In this document: positions 7,821-15,596 of the stretch, in pieces
How positions within the stretch are numbered: the stretch's first letter is position 1
How the letters are laid out: the number at the start of each line of letters is the position of its first letter
Assembly: GCA_035702845.1 (NCBI GenBank)
Contig: DASSZK010000325.1
Span: 1 to 30,388, forward strand
DNA: 30,388 nt
Source of the DNA: JAJZMF01 sp035702845
GTDB lineage: Bacteria > Actinomycetota > Acidimicrobiia > Acidimicrobiales > Palsa-688
Direction: 5' to 3'
Translations under genes and position numbers: made by a program
Notes under the pieces: generated by a model
Databases searched by the model: none
What the model was told of the DNA's origin: nothing
What the model saw: only the letters and a program-made list of their open reading frames with translations

Positions 7821-8888
7821 ATGACCCCATTCCTTGCCGCATGCCGCGGCGAGCCGGTGCCCTACACGCCGGTGTGGTTCATGCGCCAGGCCGGGCGCTC
7901 CCTGCCCGAGTACCGCGAACTGCGAGGTGAGGGCAGCATCCTCGAGGCCATCCGCCGCCCTGAGCTGGCTACCGAGATCACCCTGCAACCCGTCCGCCGC
8001 TACGGGGTCGACGCTGCCATCTTGTTCTCCGACATCGTCGTGCCCGTCACCGGCTTCGGGGTCGATGTTGTCCCGGGCACCGGGCCTGTCGTCGCCCAGC
8101 CGTTCCGCTCCCGCGCCGACCTGGACAGGCTGCGCCCCGAGCCGGTGCCCTACGTCGAGGACACGGTTCGCCTCCTGGTCAAAGAGCTCGGCGCCACCCC
8201 CCTGATCGGGTTCGCCGGCGGCCCCTTCACCCTCGCCAGCTACCTGGTAGAGGGTGGCCCGTCCCAGGGCTACGCCCTGACTAAAACTCTCATGTGGTCT
8301 GAGCCGCAGCTTTGGGCAGACCTGGTTGGGCGCCTGGCCGAGATAACGCTGTCGAGCCTGCAGGCACAGGTCACCGCCGGCGCGTCGGCGGTGCAGATCT
8401 TCGAGAGCTGGGGTGGGGCCCTTTCCCCGGGCGACTACCGCACATACGTCATGCCGGCTCTGCGTAGGGTGCTCGGCGGCCTCGTACAACTGGGTGTGCC
8501 CCGCATCGTGTTCGGCGTCAACACCGGGGAGCTCATGGCGACTTTCGCCGAGTGCGGGGCCGATGTGGTCGGCGTCGACTGGCGTGTGCCCTTGAGCGTG
8601 GCATCGGAGCGTGCCGGCGCCGCGAAGGCGCTGCAGGGCAACCTCGACCCCACGGCCTGCCTCGCCCCCTGGCCTGTCCTGGCCACCAAGGCCCGCGACG
8701 TCCTGGCCGGCGCACCCGCCACCGGTCACATCTTCAACCTCGGCCACGGGGTACTCCCGGCGACGGACCCCTCCCAGCTGGAGCGGCTGGTGGACCTCGT
8801 GCACACGGAGACACTCGACCGCCCGGGCGCGGCGCCGCAATTAGATCAGGCGCAATTAGAGCAGGCGCAATTAGAGCAGCCGCAGTGA
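7821..8888 (+). CDS. hemE: Uroporphyrinogen decarboxylase
   Basis: HemE removes four carboxyl groups from uroporphyrinogen III to give coproporphyrinogen III in haem synthesis. The 355-residue protein shows the family start VWFMRQAGRSLPEYR (active-site Arg/Arg region), the ILFSDIVVP block, GFAGGPFTLASYLVEGG, and QIFESWGGALSP. The C-terminus ends in a low-complexity tail LDQAQLEQAQLEQPQ encoded by a 15-bp tandem array that runs through the stop codon. It overlaps hemY by four bases (GTGA), giving translational coupling of two haem genes. The core family sequence ends before the tail, which looks like a recent extension. Confidence 0.97.
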   Translation: MTPFLAACRGEPVPYTPVWFMRQAGRSLPEYRELRGEGSILEAIRRPELATEITLQPVRRYGVDAAILFSDIVVPVTGFGVDVVPGTGPVVAQPFRSRADLDRLRPEPVPYVEDTVRLLVKELGATPLIGFAGGPFTLASYLVEGGPSQGYALTKTLMWSEPQLWADLVGRLAEITLSSLQAQVTAGASAVQIFESWGGALSPGDYRTYVMPALRRVLGGLVQLGVPRIVFGVNTGELMATFAECGADVVGVDWRVPLSVASERAGAAKALQGNLDPTACLAPWPVLATKARDVLAGAPATGHIFNLGHGVLPATDPSQLERLVDLVHTETLDRPGAAPQLDQAQLEQAQLEQPQ

Positions 8889-8897
8889 GAGCAGCCG
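8838..8897 (+). repeat. 15-bp tandem array across the hemE stop / hemY start
   Basis: Four units: 8838-8852, 8853-8867, 8868-8882 and 8883-8897. Units 1-3 follow CAATTAGAGCAGGCG with one or two changes. Unit 4 (CAGTGAGAGCAGCCG) holds the hemE TGA and the overlapping hemY GTG. In the hemE frame the units read QLDQA, QLEQA, QLEQP and Q-stop. Confidence 0.92.
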
Positions 8898-10285
8898 TCG
8901 TCGGCGGAGGCATAGCCGGCCTCAGCGCCGCGTGGGAGCTGACCTCCGGCGGTGCCGATGTGACCGTGTACGAGCCCGGGCAGCTCGGGGGCAAACTGCG
9001 CACGTCCGCCTTCCTTGGGCGGCCCGTTGACGAGGGCCCGGATGCCTTGCTGGCGCGGGTCCCTGAGGGTGTGACCCTGTGCGAAGAGCTCGGCCTCGCC
9101 GACGACCTGGTAGCACCGGCCGCGTCAAAAGCGCTTCTCTACACCAGGGGGCGCCTGCGTGCGCTCCCCGACGGTCTCGTGCTGGGGGCACCGGCCCGGC
9201 TCCTGCCCCTCGCCCGCTCCGGGATCCTCTCCCCGCTCGGGATGCTGCGGGCAGCAGGCGACATTGTCCTTCCATCGACGCACGTGAGCGACGACGAGAG
9301 CGTGTTCGACATAGTGGCGAGGAGGTTTGGCCGGGAGGTCGCTGACCGCTTGATCGAACCGCTTGTAGGCAGCATCTACGCCGGGACTACCCGCGGGCTC
9401 AGCGCGGCCACGACGGCGCCGCAGTTGCTGCGCGCCGCCAGTCGCGGCCGCAGCCTGCTGCTCAGCTTGCGGGCTTCGAGCCCGGGTAGCGCCGGTGGTC
9501 CGAGCCCGAGCGCAGGGCCGACCTTCCTCGCCCCCAGGGGCGGCCTTCAGGCGATCGTGGATACTCTGGTACAGCAATTGCGAGAACGTGGTGCTCGTTT
9601 TGAGCCCCTCGAGGTGCTCGCCATCTCTGCTGGGGATAAGGGCCGCGGACCTGTGAGCGTGAGCACCGCCTCCGGTGCGTCAGCTCACGATGCAGCTGTC
9701 CTCGCCGTCCCCGCCCCCGCTGCCGCCGGCTTGCTCTCGGGCACCGTCGCCGCCTCCGCGTACCTGCGTTCAGTGCAGCTCTCGTCCGTGGCCATCGTGA
9801 CGCTGGGCGTCGCAGCCGGGGCACTTCCCGTACCGGAGGGGACCAGCGGCGTCCTCGTCGCCCCGGGCACAGGGATGTTCACCACTGCGGTGTCGTTTGG
9901 CAGCAGGAAATGGCCGCATTGGTGCGCGCCGGGGACCGAAGTCGTGCGGGTGTCCGTTGGCAAGATCGGCGACGACCGGTGGCTTGCCTTGGACGACGGC
10001 GAACTCGTAGCCAGGATCAGGGCCGAGTTGGGGACCATCCTGTCTTGCCCTGCCCCCACACTGGTGGACGGCGGCTCCCGCGTCAGCAGGTGGCCCTCCT
10101 CACTGCCCCAGTACCCCGTAGGCCACCTGGGCAAAATTTCGAGCCTGAAGGCTGAGATTGCTCGGGTGGCACCGGTACTTGCCGTTGCCGGCGCCAGCTT
10201 TGGCCGGGTAGGCGTGCCTGCCAACATCGCCGCCGGCAGAGAGGCAGCCAGGTCGTTGCTAGGCCCCGGCCCGAGCGACCGATAA
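8885..10285 (+). CDS. hemY: Coproporphyrinogen/protoporphyrinogen oxidase (FAD-dependent)
   Basis: HemY (also called CgoX in bacteria using the coproporphyrin-dependent route) oxidises coproporphyrinogen III or protoporphyrinogen IX with FAD. The 466-residue protein begins with the dinucleotide-binding motif AAVVGGGIAGLSAAWEL, has LGGKLRTS and DEGPDALL near the N-terminus, IEPLVGSIYAGTT in the middle, and the C-terminal FAD-contact block VAGASFGRVGVPANIAAG. The start was set at GTG 8885 because it overlaps the hemE stop and lies just before the FAD motif; the longer open frame back to 8552 lies inside hemE and is not used. Which substrate it prefers cannot be seen, and no hemH or hemQ lies in the window. 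Confidence 0.93.
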   Translation: MRAAVVGGGIAGLSAAWELTSGGADVTVYEPGQLGGKLRTSAFLGRPVDEGPDALLARVPEGVTLCEELGLADDLVAPAASKALLYTRGRLRALPDGLVLGAPARLLPLARSGILSPLGMLRAAGDIVLPSTHVSDDESVFDIVARRFGREVADRLIEPLVGSIYAGTTRGLSAATTAPQLLRAASRGRSLLLSLRASSPGSAGGPSPSAGPTFLAPRGGLQAIVDTLVQQLRERGARFEPLEVLAISAGDKGRGPVSVSTASGASAHDAAVLAVPAPAAAGLLSGTVAASAYLRSVQLSSVAIVTLGVAAGALPVPEGTSGVLVAPGTGMFTTAVSFGSRKWPHWCAPGTEVVRVSVGKIGDDRWLALDDGELVARIRAELGTILSCPAPTLVDGGSRVSRWPSSLPQYPVGHLGKISSLKAEIARVAPVLAVAGASFGRVGVPANIAAGREAARSLLGPGPSDR

Positions 10286-10325
10286 CCCGGGCTACGAGCA
10301 ACCACCGGCTTCAATAAGACCGGTT

Positions 10326-11696
10326 TCAGTAGTGGAACTTCGCCACCAGCGCCTGTAGATTTTTCGCCATCGCCGCGAGGTCAGTGGCCGCCTCCGTGGC
10401 GCCGGCGGCAGCTGCCGAGGTTTGCTCTGCGGTGGCGGCCACCGAGGAAATGCTGGCAGCGATGCCGCTCGTGCCCTCGGAGCTCTCACCGACATTGCGT
10501 GCGATCTCGGCCGTAGTTGCGGCTTGCTCCTCCACAGCGGAGGCGACTGACTGCTGCAGGGCGGCGATCTGCTGGATAGTGCCCGAGATAGCACCGATGA
10601 CCTCGACGGCTGCACCCGTATTGGCCTGGATGGCTTCGATCTTGACCCCGATGTCCTCGGTCGCCTGGGCCGTTTTCCGTGCCAGTTCCTTCACTTCGTT
10701 GGCTACCACCGCGAAGCCTCTCCCTGCTGCTCCGGCCCGGGCCGCCTCGATGGTGGCGTTCAGCGCCAAAAGGTTCGTCTGCTGGGCGATAGACGTTATA
10801 ACCCGGACGATCTTGCCGATCTCGGCGGACGACTGGCCCAGGCGACCCACCGTCTGGGTAGTCGCCTCCGCCATGTCCACCGCCTTCGCGGCGGTGGCGG
10901 CTGCCTCTGCGGTATTGCGGGCGATCTCCTTTATGGAGGCGCCCATTTCCTCCGAAGACGCGGCGACCGTGGCGACGTTGGCTGAGATCTGCTCGGCCGC
11001 CGCACTGGCCACACCGGCCTCCACCGACGTACGCTCGGCGGCGCCACCTATACGGTCGGCCGCCTCCAACAAAGTGGTGGACGCTGCCGCCAGGGACTTG
11101 GCGCTCTCAGCGACGGGCACGATCGTTTCGCGCAATGAGCTCAAAAGGACCTCCAGCCCACCGGCAAGGCGACCGATCGCGTCGTCGCCCTCGAGGACCA
11201 CCTGGCGGGTCAGGTCGCCTTGGGCGGCGGCGCTGACTATCTCCAACAGGTGCTCGACGCCGTCTCGCAAGCGCTCTTCCGAGCGCACTTGATCGGTGAC
11301 GTCGGTCGCGAACTTGACGACGGTCTTGACCTGTCCCTGGTCTGTGAGGACCGGGTTGTAGCTGGCTTGTATCCAGACCTCCCGACCGCCCTTGCCGATC
11401 CTACGAAACCTCGCGGCCCGGTACTCGCCCGCCCGCAGGTCGGACCAGAACCGTTCGTAGTCCCTGCTGGTCGCCTCCTCCGGCGGCACGAAAATGCGAT
11501 GGTGGCGGCCCTTGACCTCTTCCAGGCGGTAGCCCAGGGCGTCCAGGAACTTGTCATTGGCGTCGAGGATCGTGCCGTCCGGTGCGAACTCGATCACGGC
11601 CTGTGAACGGCGGATGGCGAGCACCTGGGCCTCGTAGTCACGAGGTTCGAGGCTCTTTGGGCCTAGGGCCTGAATGCGCGCGGTCGCAGCGGTCAC
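10326..11696 (-). CDS. Soluble methyl-accepting chemotaxis protein with PAS domain
   Basis: This 456-residue chemoreceptor has no hydrophobic segment long enough to cross a membrane. Residues 25-140 form a PAS domain (VIEFAPDGTILDANDKFLDALGY, then EVWIQASYNPVLTDQG), residues ~143-195 look HAMP-like, and the rest is the coiled-coil signalling domain with the hairpin EIGKIVRVITSIAQQTNLLALNATIEAARAG (shown in part). The C-terminus ends KFHY with no CheR-binding pentapeptide. It resembles Aer/BdlA-type soluble sensors, so redox or internal-energy sensing is possible, but no haem or flavin ligand can be read with confidence. The start is GTG 11696 with AAGGAG six bases upstream (11703-11708). It fits the motility genes at the left end. 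Confidence 0.93.
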   Translation of the reverse strand: MTAATARIQALGPKSLEPRDYEAQVLAIRRSQAVIEFAPDGTILDANDKFLDALGYRLEEVKGRHHRIFVPPEEATSRDYERFWSDLRAGEYRAARFRRIGKGGREVWIQASYNPVLTDQGQVKTVVKFATDVTDQVRSEERLRDGVEHLLEIVSAAAQGDLTRQVVLEGDDAIGRLAGGLEVLLSSLRETIVPVAESAKSLAAASTTLLEAADRIGGAAERTSVEAGVASAAAEQISANVATVAASSEEMGASIKEIARNTAEAAATAAKAVDMAEATTQTVGRLGQSSAEIGKIVRVITSIAQQTNLLALNATIEAARAGAAGRGFAVVANEVKELARKTAQATEDIGVKIEAIQANTGAAVEVIGAISGTIQQIAALQQSVASAVEEQAATTAEIARNVGESSEGTSGIAASISSVAATAEQTSAAAAGATEAATDLAAMAKNLQALVAKFHY

Positions 11697-11721
11697 CAGC
11701 TTCTCCTTATTAGTTCAGTCG

Positions 11722-11770
11722 CCGATGTAATGTCATCGGAACTTCAGGGCTGAGCTGAAGCCGGGTTCCG
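11722..11770 (-). promoter_or_regulatory. Palindromes and candidate motility promoter upstream of the chemoreceptor
   Basis: Two inverted repeats abut here: CCGATG/CATCGG (11722-11727 with 11734-11739) and a nested pair CGGAAC/GTTCCG (11737-11742 with 11765-11770) enclosing CTTCAG/CTGAAG (11742-11747 with 11755-11760). On the minus strand CTTCA, 15 bases, TCCGATGA (11760 down to 11733) resembles the sigma-28-type arrangement before flhA. The rest of the 144-base gap to the preceding gene shows nothing I can name. Confidence 0.35.
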
Positions 11771-11840
11771 CCTTGCTAAAGAGTTGCGTGCGGAAATGTC
11801 CGATTTGCGAGGCTCTACCAATGCGCGCCACGGGTAGTTG

Positions 11841-12851
11841 TCAGGGACAAAACACCGACGCTGCTGGGCTCCGCTTGGCGAGGACATGGTCGGCGATGAC
11901 GGCCGCCGCCGCCGAGTAGGTGCTCAGTTGGCCACCGGGGAAACGCACGCAGTCGGGGTGGGCACAGCCGGTCCAGTACCCGCCCGAAATATCACGCATA
12001 TGCGAGTTCGCCCAATCGAGAAGTTCCCGCCCTTCTGCCATCATGCCTGCGCGGGAAGCGGCCATGGCGCACTCCGCCGTCTCGGCGGCAGTGACCCAGA
12101 ACTGGTCGCCGACGCAGCGCACGCCGAGCCCTGTTTCCACCATTTGGTCCCAACGAGATTTAAGCCGCAAGCAGGCGGCTTCTCCCTCGAGTACCCCCGT
12201 CAGTACGGGGTAGTACCAGTCCATCGCCCACCGCTCCTTGTCGGCGAAAACAGCGGCGTGACCCGTAGTGCTACTACCGACGTGGCCGGCAACGGCTCGA
12301 GCGACCCGCTCGGCGGCTATTTCCCACTGCGGCCTCCGTTGGCCTACCACCCGAGCGGCACGCACAGCGCAGCGCAGCGAGTGCTGGAACGAGGAACTGG
12401 CTGTGACAAGGCCAAATTGCCCGGCTACCCCGTCGGGGCCGACCGACCAAGCCATCTCGCCGCCCGAGCGCTGCCACTGCAGGCACCACGAAATAGCCCG
12501 GTCCACCACAGGCCACATTTCGCGCACCACCTCTTCGTCACCCGACAGCCGGTACAGCCACCAAACACCTGTGGCGATATAAGCGCACACGTTGGGGTCC
12601 CGGCGAGGATCGGTGACGCCGCCGGGGACGTAAAAGGTACACCAGCTGCCGTCTTCGAGTTGCTTGTCGGCAAGCCAGGACAGGCCGAGCGCCACCGCGT
12701 CCCAACGGTCGCAAGCCGCCAAAGCCATCAAGGCCTCGACGTGGTTCCACGGGTCGGCGTGCCCGCCGCGGTACCACGGGAGCATGCCGTCAGCCAACTG
12801 TTCGGCGGCCAGCCAATCTCCGGTGGCGGCAATTTGGGGCTCGGTCAACAC
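11841..12851 (-). CDS. Alpha-toroid protein of the prenyltransferase/terpene cyclase-like fold
   Basis: The 336-residue protein has repeated helical segments with QW-like and Trp-rich blocks (WLAAEQLADGMLPWYRGG, WLADKQLEDGSWCTFYV, YIATGVWWLYRLSGDE, WAMDWYYPVLTGVL). These suggest an (alpha/alpha) barrel of the squalene-cyclase/prenyltransferase-beta or glucoamylase-like type. No DxDD cyclase motif or clear catalytic acid pair can be assigned, so the reaction is unknown. It is the last gene of a five-gene minus-strand cluster with two methyltransferases, a GT4 glycosyltransferase and a GtrA protein, which points to glycan or glycolipid processing. The start is GTG 12851, with TTG 12848 as an alternative; a 17-bp duplication lies at the junction with the gene before it. 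Confidence 0.8.
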   Translation of the reverse strand: MLTEPQIAATGDWLAAEQLADGMLPWYRGGHADPWNHVEALMALAACDRWDAVALGLSWLADKQLEDGSWCTFYVPGGVTDPRRDPNVCAYIATGVWWLYRLSGDEEVVREMWPVVDRAISWCLQWQRSGGEMAWSVGPDGVAGQFGLVTASSSFQHSLRCAVRAARVVGQRRPQWEIAAERVARAVAGHVGSSTTGHAAVFADKERWAMDWYYPVLTGVLEGEAACLRLKSRWDQMVETGLGVRCVGDQFWVTAAETAECAMAASRAGMMAEGRELLDWANSHMRDISGGYWTGCAHPDCVRFPGGQLSTYSAAAAVIADHVLAKRSPAASVFCP

Positions 12852-12882
12852 GATCTGAGGGTCAGCACGATCTAAAAGTCAG
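12849..12882 (-). repeat. 17-bp imperfect tandem duplication at a gene junction
   Basis: On the plus strand CACGATCTGAGGGTCAG (12849-12865) is followed at once by CACGATCTAAAAGTCAG (12866-12882), with three mismatches. The pair includes the methyltransferase stop (12879-12881) and the GTG start of the toroid gene. Confidence 0.75.
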
Positions 12883-13598
12883 GACAGGGGCTTCTTCGCG
12901 TAAACGACGAGGCTCTTGCCGATCAAGGGGTTCAGCACCGTCTCGGGCCAGCGGGTCCAGGGCGTCGCTGCGGTGATGTCCCATACGAGGAGCCGGTGGC
13001 AGAGCTCGACCAACCGGTTGTCTTTGTCTATCCCCACAGCGCACTTCAACCACCAGTACGGGCTGTGCAGGGCATGGGCGTGGTGGCCGGCGTAGGGCAC
13101 GAGCCCTTGCCCCCGCAATAGGCCGACCAACCCCGAGCGGCGGTAGATGCGGATGTGGCCGCCGGGGACGTTGTGGTACTGGTCCGACAGTGCCCAGTTG
13201 AGTTTTTCCGGTCCCCACCGGGGCACGGTAACCGCCATCACCCCTCCAGGGCGCAGCACGCGGGCCAGTTCGGCCACCACCCGCTCGTCGTCGGGGACAT
13301 GCTCGAGCACCTCCGAAGCGACCACGCAGTCAAACGCCTCGTCCGCAAAGGGCAAAGTCCGTCCATCGCCGACCACGACATGGCCGGTCCCCCCGCTGTC
13401 GGAGGTCTGCTTGTCGTCGTCGAGCATGGCCGCCACCCAGGCCCCGGCCTTCGCCACCTCAGCGGGGTCCGCGTCGAGCGCGGTGACTACGGCGCCCCGG
13501 CGCATCGCCTCCAGGGCGTGGCGCCCGCCCCCGCAGCCGAAGTCAAGCAGGCGCTGGCCCGCCCGCAGCTCCAGCCGGTCAAAGCGCACGGTCAGCAC
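12879..13598 (-). CDS. Class I SAM-dependent methyltransferase
   Basis: A Rossmann-fold methyltransferase of 239 residues. Motif I is LLDFGCGGGRHALEA (residues ~18-32), an acidic motif II residue lies in VTALDADP, the DGRTLPFADEAFD segment follows, and the DCVVASEVLEHVPDDERVVAELARVLRPGGVMAVTVP block is that of the ubiE/methyltransferase-11 group. The C-terminal ~90 residues carry Trp/Tyr/His-rich sequence (HALHSPYWWLKCAVG) that may form the acceptor site. It overlaps the glycosyltransferase end by seven bases. The start is GTG 13598; GTG 13589 with a nearby AGGG is nearly as good. The acceptor is unknown; a sugar or lipid-linked glycan made by the neighbours is the natural guess. Confidence 0.88.
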   Translation of the reverse strand: MLTVRFDRLELRAGQRLLDFGCGGGRHALEAMRRGAVVTALDADPAEVAKAGAWVAAMLDDDKQTSDSGGTGHVVVGDGRTLPFADEAFDCVVASEVLEHVPDDERVVAELARVLRPGGVMAVTVPRWGPEKLNWALSDQYHNVPGGHIRIYRRSGLVGLLRGQGLVPYAGHHAHALHSPYWWLKCAVGIDKDNRLVELCHRLLVWDITAATPWTRWPETVLNPLIGKSLVVYAKKPLS

Positions 13599-14878
13599 CC
13601 TGCGATCACCTCGCGGTACTGCTCGAGCGCCCCCTCAGCGCAGCGCCGCCAGGTGTAACGGGCGAGGACCCGCCTGCGCCCGGCGGCACCGAGACGCCGA
13701 GCCAGCTCCGGTTCGGTCAGGACGCGCACCAAGGCACCCGCAAGCGCTCCGGGATCGGCCGGTGGCACCAGCAGCGCAGCGTCACCGTCAGGCCCGGCGA
13801 CCTCGGGCAAAGCTCCGCCGGCGCAGGCCACCAGCGGCACCTCGCAAGCCATGGCTTCGACCGCAGGCAGCGAAAAACCTTCGTACAAAGACGGGACGGC
13901 CGCTGCGCTCGCTCCCCCGTACATCGACACGAGTTCTGCGTCACTGACGCCGGGGCAGAACCGGACAGCCCCCTCCAAGCCCAACCTGTCGATCGTGAGG
14001 GCGGCAGCGCTGCCGGGACGAGGCTCCCCCACCACTACCAGGTGGGCCTCGGGCACCTCGGTACGAACCTTTGCCAGCGCCTCCAGCAGGTAGGCGAGAC
14101 CCTTCAAAGGCACGTCGGCGCTCGCCGTGGTCATGATCCTCCCAGGCACGCGCGCCTGGCCCGGGGTGGGCCGGAACAGCTCCACGTCGGCACCAATGGG
14201 CACGACAGCGACCCGTGACGCCGCAACGCCCATTTGTTCGACGATGTCGCGCCGCGACGACATCGATACGGTGAGCACGCGCGGCAACCGCCGGGCAACG
14301 GCATTTTGCATACGGATAAAGCCGTACCAGCGCCGCAAGGACAGCCTGCGGCCCATGGTCTCGGCGTGCGCCAGGTCCAGTAGGCGGTCCACGGTAACGG
14401 GGTGGTGGCAGGTGCCAACGACGGGCCAGCCATCAGACAACAGCCCGAGCAACCCCTTGCCAAAGCTCTGGTTGTCGTGGACGATGTCAAAGCGGGCCCG
14501 TTGAGCGGCCAACAACCGGCGCAGCCTGAGGCTGAACGTGCGTGGCTCGGGAAAACCGGCGCTCAGCATCGTCGCCAGCTCGACCACGTCCACCCAGTCC
14601 CGGATCTCGCCGGGCGCGGGCACGCGGAAGGGGTCGGGTTGGCGGTAAAGGTCCAAGCTCGGGACCTTCACCAACCGGACACCGTCTTGCTCGTCCAGCG
14701 TCGGCCATGGCTGGCCCGAAAAGACCGTCACCTCGTGCCCGAGGCGTGCCAGTTCTCGGGACAGGAACCGGGTATAAACGCCCTGGCCGCCAGAGCGGGG
14801 GTTGCCCCTGTAGACCGCGAGAGCGACACGCAGCGGCCCCTCTCGCAGCCAAAGGGTGTCGCTGTCTCGCACGGCCAT
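13592..14878 (-). CDS. Glycosyltransferase family 4 (GT-B fold)
   Basis: The 428-residue protein transfers a sugar from a nucleotide donor. The N-terminal domain has the GT4 start RVALAVYRGNPRSGGQGVYTRFLSREL with a Gly-rich loop and FDIVHDNQSFG. The C-terminal domain has VVPIGADVELFRP, the phosphate-binding region after RIMTTASADVPLKGLAYLLEAL, and the EX7E-type segment SLYEGFSLPAVEAMACEVPLVA. The reading frame is open to 15031, but the conserved region begins just after ATG 14878, which has GGGA six bases upstream; the extra 51 codons lie mostly inside the upstream methyltransferase gene. The donor and acceptor sugars cannot be told. Confidence 0.9.
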   Translation of the reverse strand: MAVRDSDTLWLREGPLRVALAVYRGNPRSGGQGVYTRFLSRELARLGHEVTVFSGQPWPTLDEQDGVRLVKVPSLDLYRQPDPFRVPAPGEIRDWVDVVELATMLSAGFPEPRTFSLRLRRLLAAQRARFDIVHDNQSFGKGLLGLLSDGWPVVGTCHHPVTVDRLLDLAHAETMGRRLSLRRWYGFIRMQNAVARRLPRVLTVSMSSRRDIVEQMGVAASRVAVVPIGADVELFRPTPGQARVPGRIMTTASADVPLKGLAYLLEALAKVRTEVPEAHLVVVGEPRPGSAAALTIDRLGLEGAVRFCPGVSDAELVSMYGGASAAAVPSLYEGFSLPAVEAMACEVPLVACAGGALPEVAGPDGDAALLVPPADPGALAGALVRVLTEPELARRLGAAGRRRVLARYTWRRCAEGALEQYREVIAGC

Positions 14879-14931
14879 ATGCGATCCCAGCGTTGCCGCC
14901 CGGTCCCTACTGGTCAAACCGACGGTGCCCG

Positions 14932-15582
14932 TCAAAACGCCGGCTCGGCGCAGCGGCGCGCGACCCGAAGCGACCCGCAGCGACCTACTTCTACGAAGCG
15001 TGGGGCACCAGGCCCGGACGGTTCGACACACGCCCTGTAAAGCTCGAAGGGCACTTGGCCGCCTAGATCGGGGTCCTCGAAAACGTCATGGACGGCGAGC
15101 ACCCCGCCCTCCGGCACCTTCGGCACCCAGGCGGCGAAGTCGGCGGCTGCCACTTCGGCGCCGTGCCCTCCGTCCACGAACAGGAACTGGACCGGGCCTG
15201 GCCAGTGCCGGGCGACCTGGTCAGAACGACCGACGACGAGCACTACGTGGTCCTCCAATCCCGCCTGGGACAGGTGGAGGCGGGCAAAGGGCAACGAGTC
15301 CATGGTCCCAGCGACCGGGTCGACGACCTCGGGGTCGTGGTGGAGCCAGCCGGGTTGCATTTCTTCCGACCCTCGGTGATGGTCGATCGTGAACAGCACG
15401 GAGCCGACCTGGCGCGCCGCCGCACCGACATAGATGGCCGACTTGGCGCAGTAGGTGCCTATCTCGACGAACGTACCCGGCCCTGCGTCGCAGGCAGCAC
15501 GGTAGAGGGCATCGCCCTCCTCGGGCGGCATGAAACCCTTGGCCCGGCGCGCCACCTCCAGCCAACCACTGGCATTGGCCAC
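14932..15582 (-). CDS. Class I SAM methyltransferase of the TylF/methyltransferase-24 type
   Basis: This 216-residue protein has the motif I variant FVEIGTYCAKSAIYVGAAA, then LFTIDHHRGSEE, and FLFVDGGHGAEVAAADFAAWVPKVPEGGVLAVHDVF. The DGGH motif with its metal-ligand-type Asp/His is characteristic of TylF-like O-methyltransferases acting on sugars or small hydroxylated acceptors. The start is GTG 15582, 14 bases after the gtrA-like stop, so it belongs to the same transcript. It differs in family from the second methyltransferase, so two different acceptor positions are likely. Substrate is unknown. Confidence 0.87.
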   Translation of the reverse strand: MANASGWLEVARRAKGFMPPEEGDALYRAACDAGPGTFVEIGTYCAKSAIYVGAAARQVGSVLFTIDHHRGSEEMQPGWLHHDPEVVDPVAGTMDSLPFARLHLSQAGLEDHVVLVVGRSDQVARHWPGPVQFLFVDGGHGAEVAAADFAAWVPKVPEGGVLAVHDVFEDPDLGGQVPFELYRACVEPSGPGAPRFVEVGRCGSLRVARRCAEPAF

Positions 15583-15596
15583 CCCGAGGCTGTCGC

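Noticed and set aside
7665..8840. A 391-codon frame antisense to hemE and the end of helD
   Set aside because: It crosses two real genes on different strands and looks like codon-position shadow.
8552..8884. N-terminal extension of hemY into hemE
   Set aside because: The added residues are Arg/Gly-rich shadow of hemE; the FAD motif begins right after GTG 8885, which overlaps the hemE stop.
10286..10325. Terminator between convergent hemY and chemoreceptor genes
   Set aside because: Only a short CCGG-based match is visible, with no convincing stem and T-run.
11722..11770. c-di-GMP or other known riboswitch in the chemoreceptor leader
   Set aside because: The palindromes do not show the conserved bases of the c-di-GMP-I or -II aptamers.
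14879..15031. N-terminal extension of the GT4 glycosyltransferase
   Set aside because: Conserved GT4 sequence starts just after ATG 14878, and most of the extension lies inside the upstream methyltransferase gene.
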